NCBI RefSeq assembly: GCF_018604545.1
Contig: NZ_CP075896.1
Coordinates: 7,750,001 to 7,814,000, forward strand
Length of the DNA stretch: 64,000 nucleotides
Direction of reading: 5' to 3'
Origin: Streptomyces koelreuteriae
Lineage (GTDB): Bacteria; Actinomycetota; Actinomycetes; Streptomycetales; Streptomycetaceae
Positions 54,105 to 61,766 of the stretch are shown in pieces. The position numbers were made by a program, and so were the translations under genes. Below the pieces are notes generated by a model. That model saw only the letters and a list, made by a program, of their open reading frames with translations, was not told the origin of the DNA and made no database searches. The stretch's first letter is position 1. Every line of letters begins with the position of its first letter.

Positions 54105-55781
54105 TCAGCGCGCGTCGGGCAGCGCGCGCTCCAGGATCGCGTCGAGGCCGGCCGTCTCCGGCAGCGTCCCGAACGCCTGCCCCCAGTCGCCCCCGAGCCG
54201 GCTCGCGCAGAACGCGTCGGCCACCGCCGGCGGGGCGTGCCGGACGAGAAGGGAGGCCTGGAGCGTCAGGGCCATCTGCTCCACGAGCCGGCGGGCCGTC
54301 GTCTGCGAGGCTTCGGGCAGCCCGTTCTTGAGCCGGGTCACGGCCGCGTCCAGCCGGGCGTCCGCGCCCCGGGCGAGGTCCAGCTCGCCGAACAGCGCCT
54401 CGGCGGTGCCCGGTTCGCGGCTCAGCGCCCGCAGTACGTCGAGGGCGTTGACGTTCCCCGAGCCCTCCCAGATCGACAGCAGGGGAGCCTCGCGGTAGTG
54501 CCGGGGCATGCCCGAGTCCTCGACGTAGCCGTTGCCGCCGAGGCACTCCAGGGCCTCCGCGGTGAAGGCCGGGCCCCGCTTGGTCACCCAGTACTTGCCG
54601 ACGGCGGTGGCGATCCGGCGGAACGCGGCCTCCGCCCCGCCCGCGTCGGCTCCGCGGATCGTCCGGTCGGCCGCCCCGGCCAGCCGCAGGGTGAGGGTGG
54701 TGGCGGCCTCCGACTCCAGTGCCAGATCGGCCAGCACATTGCGCATCAGCGGCTGGTCCACCAGCCGGGCGCCGAACGCGCTGCGGTGGCGCGCGTGGTG
54801 CCCCGCCTCGACGAGGGACTTGCGCATCAGCGCGGCCGACATCATCACGCAGTCAAGACGCGTGCAGTTGACCATCTCGATGATGGTCTTGACGCCGTGG
54901 CCCTCGGGCCCGACCAGCCAGGCCACCGTCCCGTCGAACTCGGGCTCGGAGGAGGCGTTGGAGCGGTTGCCCAGCTTGTCCTTCAGCCGCTGGATGCGGA
55001 AGGTGTTGCGGGTGCCGTCGGGCAGCACGCGCGGCACCAGGAAGCAGGACAGGCCGCCCGGCGCCTGCGCGAGGACCAGGAACACGTCGCACATGGGCGC
55101 CGAGGTGAACCACTTGTGCCCGCGCAGGGTGTACACCCCCGGCTCGGCCGTGGGCGTGGCCGTCGTCGAGTTCGTGCGGACGTCGGAGCCGCCCTGCTTC
55201 TCGGTCATCCCCATGCCCGCCAGCAGGCCCCGCTTCTGCGTGGGCACCCGGAGGCCGGGCTCGTACTCCCGGCTCGTCAGCAGCGGCTCGTAGACCTTCG
55301 CCAGCTCCGGCTGCCTGCGCAGCGCGGGGACCGCCGCGTAGGTCATCGACGTCGGGCAGCCGTGCCCGGCCTCGGTGTGCCCCCAGACCAGTCCGCCCGC
55401 GGACCGGGCGACATGTGCGCCGGGCCTGTCGTCCGCCCAGGGCGAGGCGCCCAGTCCCTCCGTGATCGCGGTGCGCATCAGATGGTGCCAGCTCGGGTGG
55501 AAGTCGACCTCGTCCACGCGGTTGCCGTACCGGTCGTGCGTGCGCAGCTCCGGCTCGTGACGGTTGGCCAGCTCGGCCCACTCCTGGGCCTGGGCGCTGC
55601 CGGCCCGCCTGCCGAGCCGGCGCAGTTCCTCCTCGGCCCACCCGGCGCCCTCCCGCCGCAGCCCTTCCAGCAGGGCCGCGTCGTCGGAGGCGTCGTACGG
55701 GGTGAGGGGCGGGGCCTGGTTGGTGACGTCGTGCGTGGCGGGTCCGCCGTACGCGAGCTGTTCGTCCAATGTCGAGACCAT
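54105..55781 (-). CDS. Acyl-CoA dehydrogenase, AidB-like
   Basis: 558 residues, the longer AidB/isovaleryl-like class. Features include GMTEKQGGSDVRTNSTTA near residue 195 (substrate/FAD loop), HKWFTSAPMCDVFLVLAQ, RLKDKLGNRSNASSEPEFDG, EMVNCTRLDCVMMSAALMRK, and the FAD-end LECLGGNGYVEDSGMPRHYR and LSIWEGSGNVNALDVLRAL. AidB proteins bind DNA and act in alkylation response; their acyl-CoA activity is weak. Start ATG 55781 has no ribosome site, so the mRNA may be leaderless. Divergent from a PaaX-like regulator, 75 bases away. Confidence 0.88.
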   Translation of the reverse strand: MVSTLDEQLAYGGPATHDVTNQAPPLTPYDASDDAALLEGLRREGAGWAEEELRRLGRRAGSAQAQEWAELANRHEPELRTHDRYGNRVDEVDFHPSWHHLMRTAITEGLGASPWADDRPGAHVARSAGGLVWGHTEAGHGCPTSMTYAAVPALRRQPELAKVYEPLLTSREYEPGLRVPTQKRGLLAGMGMTEKQGGSDVRTNSTTATPTAEPGVYTLRGHKWFTSAPMCDVFLVLAQAPGGLSCFLVPRVLPDGTRNTFRIQRLKDKLGNRSNASSEPEFDGTVAWLVGPEGHGVKTIIEMVNCTRLDCVMMSAALMRKSLVEAGHHARHRSAFGARLVDQPLMRNVLADLALESEAATTLTLRLAGAADRTIRGADAGGAEAAFRRIATAVGKYWVTKRGPAFTAEALECLGGNGYVEDSGMPRHYREAPLLSIWEGSGNVNALDVLRALSREPGTAEALFGELDLARGADARLDAAVTRLKNGLPEASQTTARRLVEQMALTLQASLLVRHAPPAVADAFCASRLGGDWGQAFGTLPETAGLDAILERALPDAR

Positions 55782-55786
55782 ACAGT

Positions 55787-55799
55787 GAGTGTTGCACTC
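55787..55799. promoter_or_regulatory. Inverted repeat at aidB-like start
   Basis: GAGTG-TTG-CACTC, perfect 5-base arms, five bases ahead of the aidB-like start codon. A wider pair GTTGCA (55791) and TGCAAC (55821) is also present. Likely operator in the shared promoter. Confidence 0.45.
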
Positions 55800-55856
55800 T
55801 GTCTGCGGTCGCAGCAATACTGCAACAGGGAGTGCCGCCGCGTACAGTACGTGACC

Positions 55857-56615
55857 ATGCCGATGAACGACCCCGCGCGGCCCGGCGCGCTCGACCTGCG
55901 CCCCCTGTCCGCGCGGTCGGTCGTACTGAGCCTGCTGCTCGGGACGCATCCCCCCGAGGTGCCGGTGAGGGAGCTCGTGCGGCTCGTGGAGGGTTTCGAC
56001 GTGGGCGGCTCCACGCTGCGGGCGGCGCTCAGCCGGATGGTGGCCGCCGGTGACCTGCGGCGTACGGACACCGGCTACCGCCTCAGCGACCGGCTGCTGG
56101 AACGCCAGCGCCGCCAGGACGACGCGGTGCACCCCCGCACGCGCGCGTGGGACGGCGACTGGGAGATGGTCGTGATCACCGCGACGGGGCGCGGGCCCGC
56201 CGAACGCGCCGACCTGCGGGCCCGGCTGACGGGCCTGCGGCTCGCCGAACTCCGCGAAGGGGTCTGGCTCCGGCCCGCCAACCTGGACCGTGCCGTCCCC
56301 GGCGATCTGGACCGGGTGTCCCAGCGCTGGACGGCCCGCCCCGACCGGCCCCCGCGCGACCTGGCCGCGTCCCTGTGGCCGCTGGACACCTGGCCGGCCA
56401 CGGCCCGTACGCTGCTCGGCCATATCGCCGACGCACACCGCCCGGCCGATCGCCTGGCCGCCTTCGCCGCCGTCGTGCGCCACCTGCTGGCCGATCCGGT
56501 CCTGCCGCCCGCGCTCCTGCCCGCCGACTGGCCCGGCGCCGAACTGCGCGTGGCCTATACGGACTACCAGCAGCAGCTGATCGGGGAGGTCCGCGCGCGC
56601 GTTGGGGGCGCATGA
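55857..56615 (+). CDS. PaaX-like transcriptional regulator
   Basis: 252 residues from ATG 55857; ATG 55863 is an alternative. N-terminal winged HTH (SARSVVLSLLLGTHPPEVPV ... GGSTLRAALSRMVAAGDLRR), central WDGDWEMVVITATGRGPAER and C-terminal helical domain as in PaaX (PADRLAAFAAVVRHLLADPV). PaaX-type repressors sense acyl-CoA thioesters such as phenylacetyl-CoA, which fits the divergent acyl-CoA dehydrogenase gene. Confidence 0.85.
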   Translation: MPMNDPARPGALDLRPLSARSVVLSLLLGTHPPEVPVRELVRLVEGFDVGGSTLRAALSRMVAAGDLRRTDTGYRLSDRLLERQRRQDDAVHPRTRAWDGDWEMVVITATGRGPAERADLRARLTGLRLAELREGVWLRPANLDRAVPGDLDRVSQRWTARPDRPPRDLAASLWPLDTWPATARTLLGHIADAHRPADRLAAFAAVVRHLLADPVLPPALLPADWPGAELRVAYTDYQQQLIGEVRARVGGA

Positions 56616-56621
56616 CGCGGA

Positions 56622-56661
56622 CGGCCGTGCGCGGCGCCCGCCGGGACGCCGCGCACGGCCG
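56622..56661. terminator. Strong bidirectional hairpin
   Basis: Perfect 15-base arms (CGGCCGTGCGCGGCG / CGCCGCGCACGGCCG) with a 10-base loop, between convergent paaX-like and PL3 genes. Confidence 0.88.
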
Positions 56662-56690
56662 CCTTCACCGTGGGGGGTCTGCCTGAGGTA

Positions 56691-57479
56691 CTACCTGTAG
56701 GTGACGTCCGAGGTGGAGTACAGGCAGTTCTTGCTGTCGGGCCCGGACCCGACAGCGGTGTTGTTGTTGTACTTCTGGCAGGGGACGACCTTGCGGCCGG
56801 AGTCGTTGCGGATCGTGATGCCCCGCAGCGTCGCCGCGTCGTTGCGGTTGACGTTGATGCCGACGATCCGCGCGGTGGAGCCCGTGCCGGTCACGTCGAT
56901 GTTGCTGAGGTTGACCTTGCGCGTGTACTGCGTGGAGCAGTCGCCGCAGGAGCGGTAGAGCGTCTTGAACTCCTGCACCGCGAAGTTGGAGATGTTCAGC
57001 GTGCCGCCGCCGTTGTGCTGGAAGACCTTGTCGGCGGCCTTCTTCGCGCCGCCGCCGATCACCTGGTACGTGGCGCCGTTGCCGCCGCGGAAGGTGGCGG
57101 CGTCCTCGCCGACGTCCTCCCACCAGACGTTCTGCAGTGTGCAACTGCCCTCGCAGTGGACGCCGTCGGCCGCGGGGGCGCCGAGGATGACGTTCTTCAG
57201 CACCGCGCCGTCCGCGAGCTTGAAGATCGGGTCCTGGCCCTCCTCCTGGCCGTCACCGGCCAGGGCGCCGGTGCCGTAGTACCGCTTCATCCCGTAGTCC
57301 TTGGTGCCGGACACGGAGATGGTGGTGGAGGTGCCCTGGCTGCCGTTGGGGGTCGGCCAGGTGGCGGCGCTCGCCGTGGGCGCCTGGGTGGTCATGATCA
57401 TGCCAACCGACAGGCCGAGGGTGGCCAGCGTGCCGGTCAGCGCGCGCCTGCGGGCGCGCGGACGTGTCGCAGAAGTCAT
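56691..57479 (-). CDS. Secreted pectate lyase, polysaccharide lyase family 3
   Basis: 262 residues from ATG 57479 (AAGGAA seven bases upstream). Signal peptide with basic start (RPRARRRALTGTLATLGLSV ... QAPTASA, cleavage near residue 40). Mature domain is the PL3 beta-helix: TTISVSGTKDYGMKRYYGTG, DPIFKLADGAVLKNVILGA, VHCEGSCTLQNVWWEDVGED, FQHNGGGTLNISNFAVQEFK. Cys pairs (HCEGSC, RSCGDC) are typical. It cleaves polygalacturonate outside the cell with Ca2+. Coupled in order with the PL1 gene 46 bases upstream. Confidence 0.9.
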   Translation of the reverse strand: MTSATRPRARRRALTGTLATLGLSVGMIMTTQAPTASAATWPTPNGSQGTSTTISVSGTKDYGMKRYYGTGALAGDGQEEGQDPIFKLADGAVLKNVILGAPAADGVHCEGSCTLQNVWWEDVGEDAATFRGGNGATYQVIGGGAKKAADKVFQHNGGGTLNISNFAVQEFKTLYRSCGDCSTQYTRKVNLSNIDVTGTGSTARIVGINVNRNDAATLRGITIRNDSGRKVVPCQKYNNNTAVGSGPDSKNCLYSTSDVTYR

Positions 57480-57525
57480 GTCCCGATTCCTTCTGTCGTC
57501 TGAGTGATGGGGGAGGGGTGGGCCG

Positions 57526-58503
57526 TCAGAGCTTTCCGGCGCCCGCACCCGACGTCACCGAGGTGACGACGGAGGAGGCCGGCTCCGCCGTATAGCCGTA
57601 CGGCGGGCTGGTGAAGCTGCCGACGCGCGAGATCTCGGTCGCGGCTCCACCGAGATCGTTGCCGCGCAGATTGGCGTATCCGTCGACGTCGCTGCTGCGG
57701 TTCGTGGTGACCGCGATCTTCGTCGAGCGGAAGACGTTGTTCTCGACCAGCATCTGGGCGCCCATGCGCGAGTGGCAGGCGGTGTCGGCGCCCTCGACGT
57801 AGTTGTTGTAGAAGTGCCCGGTGCCGAAGCGCAGGCTGGGGATGCGCGAGTACACGTTGGCGAAGTGGTTGTGGTGGTACGTCACCCGCAGCTTGCCGGT
57901 GTCCTCGCTCGCGTTGTTGTCGCTGTGGCCGGCGAGCGAGCCCTTGAAGTGGTTCTTGAAGGTGTTCCAGGACACCGTGACGTTGTCGGCGCCGTGGTTG
58001 ACGTCCAGCAGGCCGTCGTAGAAGTCCTTGTCGTGATCGCGGTCGGCGGAGAAGGAGTTGTGGTCGATCCAGACCTTGGTGGACGCCTCGACGGTGATGC
58101 CGTCGGCGGGCGCGACCGGCTTGCTGATGTTCAGGTTGCGGACGACGACGTTCGAGACCTTCTTCAGCCGCAGTCCGCCACCGGTGAACCCGGACGCCGA
58201 ACCCACGCCCAGGACGGTCGTGTTGGACCCGATGTCGACCTGACCGCTCAGCGAGATCAGGCCGTTGACCCGGACGACCTTGGCCGCGTTGCCGGTCACC
58301 GCCGACTTGAAGGCGCTCAGCGTGGAGACGGTGACCGCCGAGGCGCTGCCGCCGCCGGTCGTCCCCGCGCCGAACCCGACCGGCGAGGTCTCGGCGGCCC
58401 CGGCCGGCTGGGGAGCGGCCAGGACCGCCACGGTCGCCAACGCGGACGCGGCGGCGACGGCGAGGGTGGATCGGTGTACGCGTGTGCGTGGGGGAGTACG
58501 CAT
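57526..58503 (-). CDS. Secreted pectate lyase, polysaccharide lyase family 1
   Basis: 325 residues from ATG 58503; a longer frame begins ten codons earlier. Signal peptide (HRSTLAVAAASALATVAVLA APQPAGA). PL1 beta-helix motifs: WIDHNSFS near residue 140, DGLLDV, the vWiDH-type strand and the catalytic-Arg motif RIPSLRFG near residue 225, with RVTYHHNHF just before. Cleaves pectate to unsaturated oligogalacturonates. It is the first gene of the two-lyase unit and is divergent from a CBM2 esterase gene, with palindromic operators between. Confidence 0.92.
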   Translation of the reverse strand: MRTPPRTRVHRSTLAVAAASALATVAVLAAPQPAGAAETSPVGFGAGTTGGGSASAVTVSTLSAFKSAVTGNAAKVVRVNGLISLSGQVDIGSNTTVLGVGSASGFTGGGLRLKKVSNVVVRNLNISKPVAPADGITVEASTKVWIDHNSFSADRDHDKDFYDGLLDVNHGADNVTVSWNTFKNHFKGSLAGHSDNNASEDTGKLRVTYHHNHFANVYSRIPSLRFGTGHFYNNYVEGADTACHSRMGAQMLVENNVFRSTKIAVTTNRSSDVDGYANLRGNDLGGAATEISRVGSFTSPPYGYTAEPASSVVTSVTSGAGAGKL

Positions 58504-58644
58504 GTGGGGTGCGTCCCTTCGTGGTGCCGTCATGGTGCTGGTCGGTCATGTAGATGAATGACGTTCGCCATGCTGTTCACCGCGCGCGCTGCGTATGACC
58601 GTTTCGAAGACATCGGTCACACTGCTGAACGGAACGTAGGGGGT

Positions 58645-58652
58645 AAGCGCTT
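58645..58652. promoter_or_regulatory. LacI-type palindromic half of operator (AAGCGCTT)
   Basis: GTAAGCGCTTTC with perfect AAGCGCTT core, about 195 bases upstream of the esterase start. Resembles LacI-family operators. Confidence 0.45.
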
Positions 58653-58722
58653 TCTAGTCAACGCCCCGCGCAGAACACATTCGGCCGGTCCTGGTCGGGG
58701 CGGGGGCCTCGCGGAGGCGGCG

Positions 58723-58736
58723 TGGGAGCGCTTCCA
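58723..58736. promoter_or_regulatory. CebR-box-like operator
   Basis: TGGGAGCGCTTCCA differs from the known Streptomyces CebR site TGGGAGCGCTCCCA at one base. CebR is the cellobiose-responsive repressor of cellulose use. Site lies 110 bases upstream of the CBM2 esterase start. Confidence 0.65.
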
Positions 58737-58845
58737 TGACGGCCATGTGCATGTCACCATGCCGAATGACCCGGACCGACTCCACACCGCTGAACCGCCG
58801 TACGACGTCCTGCGAGCCGCACCCCACAACGGAAGGGACCCGGAC

Positions 58846-60186
58846 GTGCCTGCCACCCCCCGCCCCACGGCGAGGAGACCGCTGCGGTCGATCCTCCTCG
58901 CGCTCGTCGCCGCGCTGCTGCCGATGCTCGCGGCCACGGTGCTCACCGCGCCCCCGGCCGCCGCCCGCGAGCCTGCCGGCGGGTCCGCCCGCGAGGACGC
59001 CGTGCCCGCCGCGGCCCTCACCGAGGTCACGAACTTCGGTACGAACCCCAGCAATCTGCGGATGTACCTCTACGTGCCGGAGAGCGTCACGCCGAACCCG
59101 GCGGTCGTCGTCGCCGTGCACTGGTGCACCGGCTCCGGCCCGGACATGTACAACGGCACCGAGTACGACACGCTCGCCGACCAGTACGGGTTCATCGTGC
59201 TCTACCCGTCCGTCACCCGCAGCAGCAAATGCTTCGACGTCTCCTCGCCCCAGGCGCTGCGCCGCGGCGGCGGCAGCGACCCCGTCGGCGTCAAGTCGAT
59301 GATCGACTGGGTCACCCGCACCTACGACGCCGACACCGGCCGGGTGTTCGCCACCGGCATCTCCTCCGGCGCGATGATGACGAACGTCCTGCTCGGCGAC
59401 TACCCCGACGTGTTCGCGGCGGGCGCGGCCTTCTCGGGCGTCCCGTTCGCCTGCTTCGCGACCACCGACGGCTCCGAGTGGAACAGCAACTGCTCGGGCG
59501 GCGCGCTCACCCGCACCCCGAAGGAGTGGGGCGACCTGGTCAGGGGCGCGTACCCCGGCTACACCGGCCCCCGCCCGCGGATGCAGATCTGGCACGGCAC
59601 CCAGGACGATGTCCTGCGCTACCCCAACTTCGGGGAGCAGATCAAGCAGTGGACGAACGTGCACGGCGTGAGCCAGACGCCGACCGCCACGGACACACCC
59701 CAGTCCGGCTGGACCCGCACCCGCTACGGCGGCACCGGTGACCGGGCCCCCGTCGAGGCCATCAGCCTCCAGGGCGTCGGCCACAACCTGTACGCCCACG
59801 GCATGGCGGCACGGGTGCTCACCTTCTTCGGGCTGGACAGCTCGGGCCCCGCTCCGCAGCCCCAGCCCGGCGCCTGCAAGGTGACGTCCACGGTCAACGC
59901 CTGGAACACCGGCCTGACCGCGTCCGTGACCCTCACCAACACCGGTACGACCACGGTCAACGGCTGGAAACTCGGCTTCACGCTCCCCGCCGGCCAGACC
60001 GTCACGGGCGGCTGGGGCGCCACCTACGCGCCGTCGTCCGGGGCGGTCACCGCCACCAACGTGTCGTACAACGGCACGATCGCGCCCGGCGCGAGTGTCA
60101 GCATCGGCTACCAGGCGAGCCACGGCGGCAACAACGCCGCGCCGGCCGGGTTCACGCTCAACGGGACGGCGTGCACGGCCGGTTGA
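58846..60186 (+). CDS. Secreted CE1/PHB-depolymerase-type esterase with CBM2
   Basis: 446 residues from GTG 58846, preceded by GGAAGGG eight bases upstream. Signal peptide (RRPLRSILLALVAALLPMLA ... PPAAA). Catalytic domain ~55-335 with oxyanion region VVAVHWCTGSGPDMYNG, nucleophile motif GISSGAMMT near residue 170, and the His region EAISLQGVGHNLYAHGMA. C-terminal ~342-446 is a CBM2 cellulose-binding module (CKVTSTVNAWNTGLTASVTL ... NGWKLGFTLPAGQTVTGGWG). Likely removes acetyl or feruloyl groups from xylan while bound to plant wall cellulose; choice of acyl group is inferred. The CebR-like box upstream fits induction by cello-oligosaccharides. Confidence 0.92.
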   Translation: MPATPRPTARRPLRSILLALVAALLPMLAATVLTAPPAAAREPAGGSAREDAVPAAALTEVTNFGTNPSNLRMYLYVPESVTPNPAVVVAVHWCTGSGPDMYNGTEYDTLADQYGFIVLYPSVTRSSKCFDVSSPQALRRGGGSDPVGVKSMIDWVTRTYDADTGRVFATGISSGAMMTNVLLGDYPDVFAAGAAFSGVPFACFATTDGSEWNSNCSGGALTRTPKEWGDLVRGAYPGYTGPRPRMQIWHGTQDDVLRYPNFGEQIKQWTNVHGVSQTPTATDTPQSGWTRTRYGGTGDRAPVEAISLQGVGHNLYAHGMAARVLTFFGLDSSGPAPQPQPGACKVTSTVNAWNTGLTASVTLTNTGTTTVNGWKLGFTLPAGQTVTGGWGATYAPSSGAVTATNVSYNGTIAPGASVSIGYQASHGGNNAAPAGFTLNGTACTAG

Positions 60187-60217
60187 CGCGCCAGCTGCTC
60201 CGAGATCCGGGTGCCGG

Positions 60218-61297
60218 TCAGACCGACCGGTGGTACTGGTCCGGCACCCGGACCTCACCGCCCAGTTCCCGCGCCGCGTGCCTCGCCCACGAGGGGTTGC
60301 GCAGCAGTTCCCGGCCCAGCAGGACCGCGTCCGCCTCGCCGTTGGCCAGGATCTTCTCGGCCTGCTCGGCATCGGTGATCAGCCCCACCGCGGCGACCGG
60401 CAGGGGCGTCTCGGCCTTCACCCGGGCGGCGAAGGGCACCTGATAGCCGGGGCCGGTGGGGATCCGGGCGTCAGAGGCGTTGCCGCCGCTGGAGACATCC
60501 AGCAGGTCGACGCCGTGGGCCCGCAGATCGGCGGCGAAGCGGACGGTGTCGTCCGCGCTCCAGCCGCCGTCCTCGAGCCAGTCGGTTGCCGAGATGCGGA
60601 AGAACAGCGGCTTGTCCTGCGGCCACACCTCCCGCACGGCGTCCACCACTTCGAGGGCGAAGCGGACGCGGTTCTCGTACGAGCCGCCGTAGGCGTCGGT
60701 GCGGTGGTTGGAGTACGGGGAGAGGAACTCGTTGATCAGATAGCCGTGGGCACCGTGGATCTCGGCGATCTCGAAACCGGCGGCGAGGGCGCGGCGGGCC
60801 GCGGCCACGAACTGCGCGACAACGTCCTTGATCTGCTCGACCGTCAGCTCGGCCGGGACCGGGTGCTTCTCGTCGAACGCGAGGGGGCTCGGAGCCACGG
60901 AGTCCCAGCCGTACGCCTCCGGCCCGACCGGGGCGCCGCCCTTCCAGGGCTGGTCCGTCGAGGCCTTGCGGCCGGCGTGTGCGAGCTGGATCGCGGGCAC
61001 CGTGCCCTGTGCGGCGAGGAAGCGGGTGATGCGACGGAACGCCTCCACCTGCGTGTCGTTCCAGATGCCGAGGTCGTACGGGGAGATGCGGCCCTCCGGG
61101 GAGACGGCGGTGGCCTCGACGATGATCAGGCCCGTGCCGCCGGCCGCGCGGGCGGCGTAGTGCGCGAAGTGCCAGTCGGTGGGGGCGCCGGCCTCCGGGC
61201 CCTCGGGCGCCGCCGAGTACTGGCACATCGGGGCCATCCACACGCGGTTCGGGATCGTCACATCGCGCAGGGTCCAGGGCTCGAAGAGGGCGGTCAC
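60218..61297 (-). CDS. Old Yellow Enzyme family NADH:flavin oxidoreductase (YqjM-like)
   Basis: 359 residues from GTG 61297, chosen because GGAG lies five bases upstream; an ATG four codons earlier lacks a site. TIM-barrel ene-reductase: APMCQYSA near residue 25 with the redox Cys of the thermophilic-like/YqjM subgroup, AHAGRKAS near 107, and the His-His active-site segment IHGAHGYLINEFLSPYSNHR near 180, then FMN loop RIPTGPGYQVPF and GRELLRNPSW. Reduces activated C=C bonds using NAD(P)H; physiological substrate unknown. Divergent from an ArsR-type regulator across TACGAT sites. Confidence 0.9.
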   Translation of the reverse strand: MTALFEPWTLRDVTIPNRVWMAPMCQYSAAPEGPEAGAPTDWHFAHYAARAAGGTGLIIVEATAVSPEGRISPYDLGIWNDTQVEAFRRITRFLAAQGTVPAIQLAHAGRKASTDQPWKGGAPVGPEAYGWDSVAPSPLAFDEKHPVPAELTVEQIKDVVAQFVAAARRALAAGFEIAEIHGAHGYLINEFLSPYSNHRTDAYGGSYENRVRFALEVVDAVREVWPQDKPLFFRISATDWLEDGGWSADDTVRFAADLRAHGVDLLDVSSGGNASDARIPTGPGYQVPFAARVKAETPLPVAAVGLITDAEQAEKILANGEADAVLLGRELLRNPSWARHAARELGGEVRVPDQYHRSV

Positions 61298-61334
61298 GGC
61301 GGACTCCATTCAGTACGGGGCCGATGTCGACTCG

Positions 61335-61374
61335 TACGATAGGCATCGTAGTACGGTGGATGTCAAACTACGAT
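61335..61374. promoter_or_regulatory. TACGAT operator cluster
   Basis: TACGAT-AGGC-ATCGTA at 61335-61350, then TACGAT again at 61369-61374 within CTACGATG, which pairs with CATCGTAG at 61344-61351. It lies between the OYE and ArsR genes, a likely autoregulatory operator. Confidence 0.6.
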
Positions 61375-61415
61375 GGTTCTCGTACTATGGGAGCCCCTGG
61401 AGAAACGGAGTCACC

Positions 61416-61766
61416 GTGACGTCCCCCGCCGTGAGCAGCCGCGCCCTGCCGCATCCCGAGCGTGACGAGATCCGGCTGGAGGATGTGCTGCACGCGCTCT
61501 CCGATCCGATGCGGTTGCGGATCGTGCGGGAGCTTGCCGCGGCGAGCGGGGAGTTGTCCTGTTCGCGGTTCGATCTGCCGGTGACGAAGTCCACGACCAC
61601 GCATCACTTCCGGGTGCTGCGGGAGAGTGGGGTGATCCGGCAGGTCTATCGGGGGACGGCGAAGATGAACGGGCTGCGGCGGGATGATCTGGACGGGTTG
61701 TTTCCGGGGCTGCTGGACGCGGTGCTCGACGCGGCGGAGAGGCAGGCCGGGAGGCTCGCCCCTTAA
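61416..61766 (+). CDS. ArsR-family winged-helix regulator
   Basis: 116 residues from GTG 61416 (GGAG five bases upstream). Typical ArsR HTH: DVLHALSDPMRLRIVRELAA, then CSRFDLPVTKSTTTHHFRVL RESGVIRQVYRGTAKMNGLR. The metal site ELCVCDL is not present, so it is likely a non-metal sensor. Divergent from the OYE gene it probably controls; its stop overlaps the convergent FprA-type gene by four bases. Confidence 0.88.
   Translation: MTSPAVSSRALPHPERDEIRLEDVLHALSDPMRLRIVRELAAASGELSCSRFDLPVTKSTTTHHFRVLRESGVIRQVYRGTAKMNGLRRDDLDGLFPGLLDAVLDAAERQAGRLAP

Larger units (their letters stand above)
58504..58845. other. 342-base divergent control region of pectate lyases and CBM2 esterase
   Basis: No coding frame with Streptomyces-like bias in its proper context. 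It contains two LacI-type palindromes: AAGCGCTT at 58645-58652 and a CebR-box-like site at 58723-58736. Confidence 0.6.
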
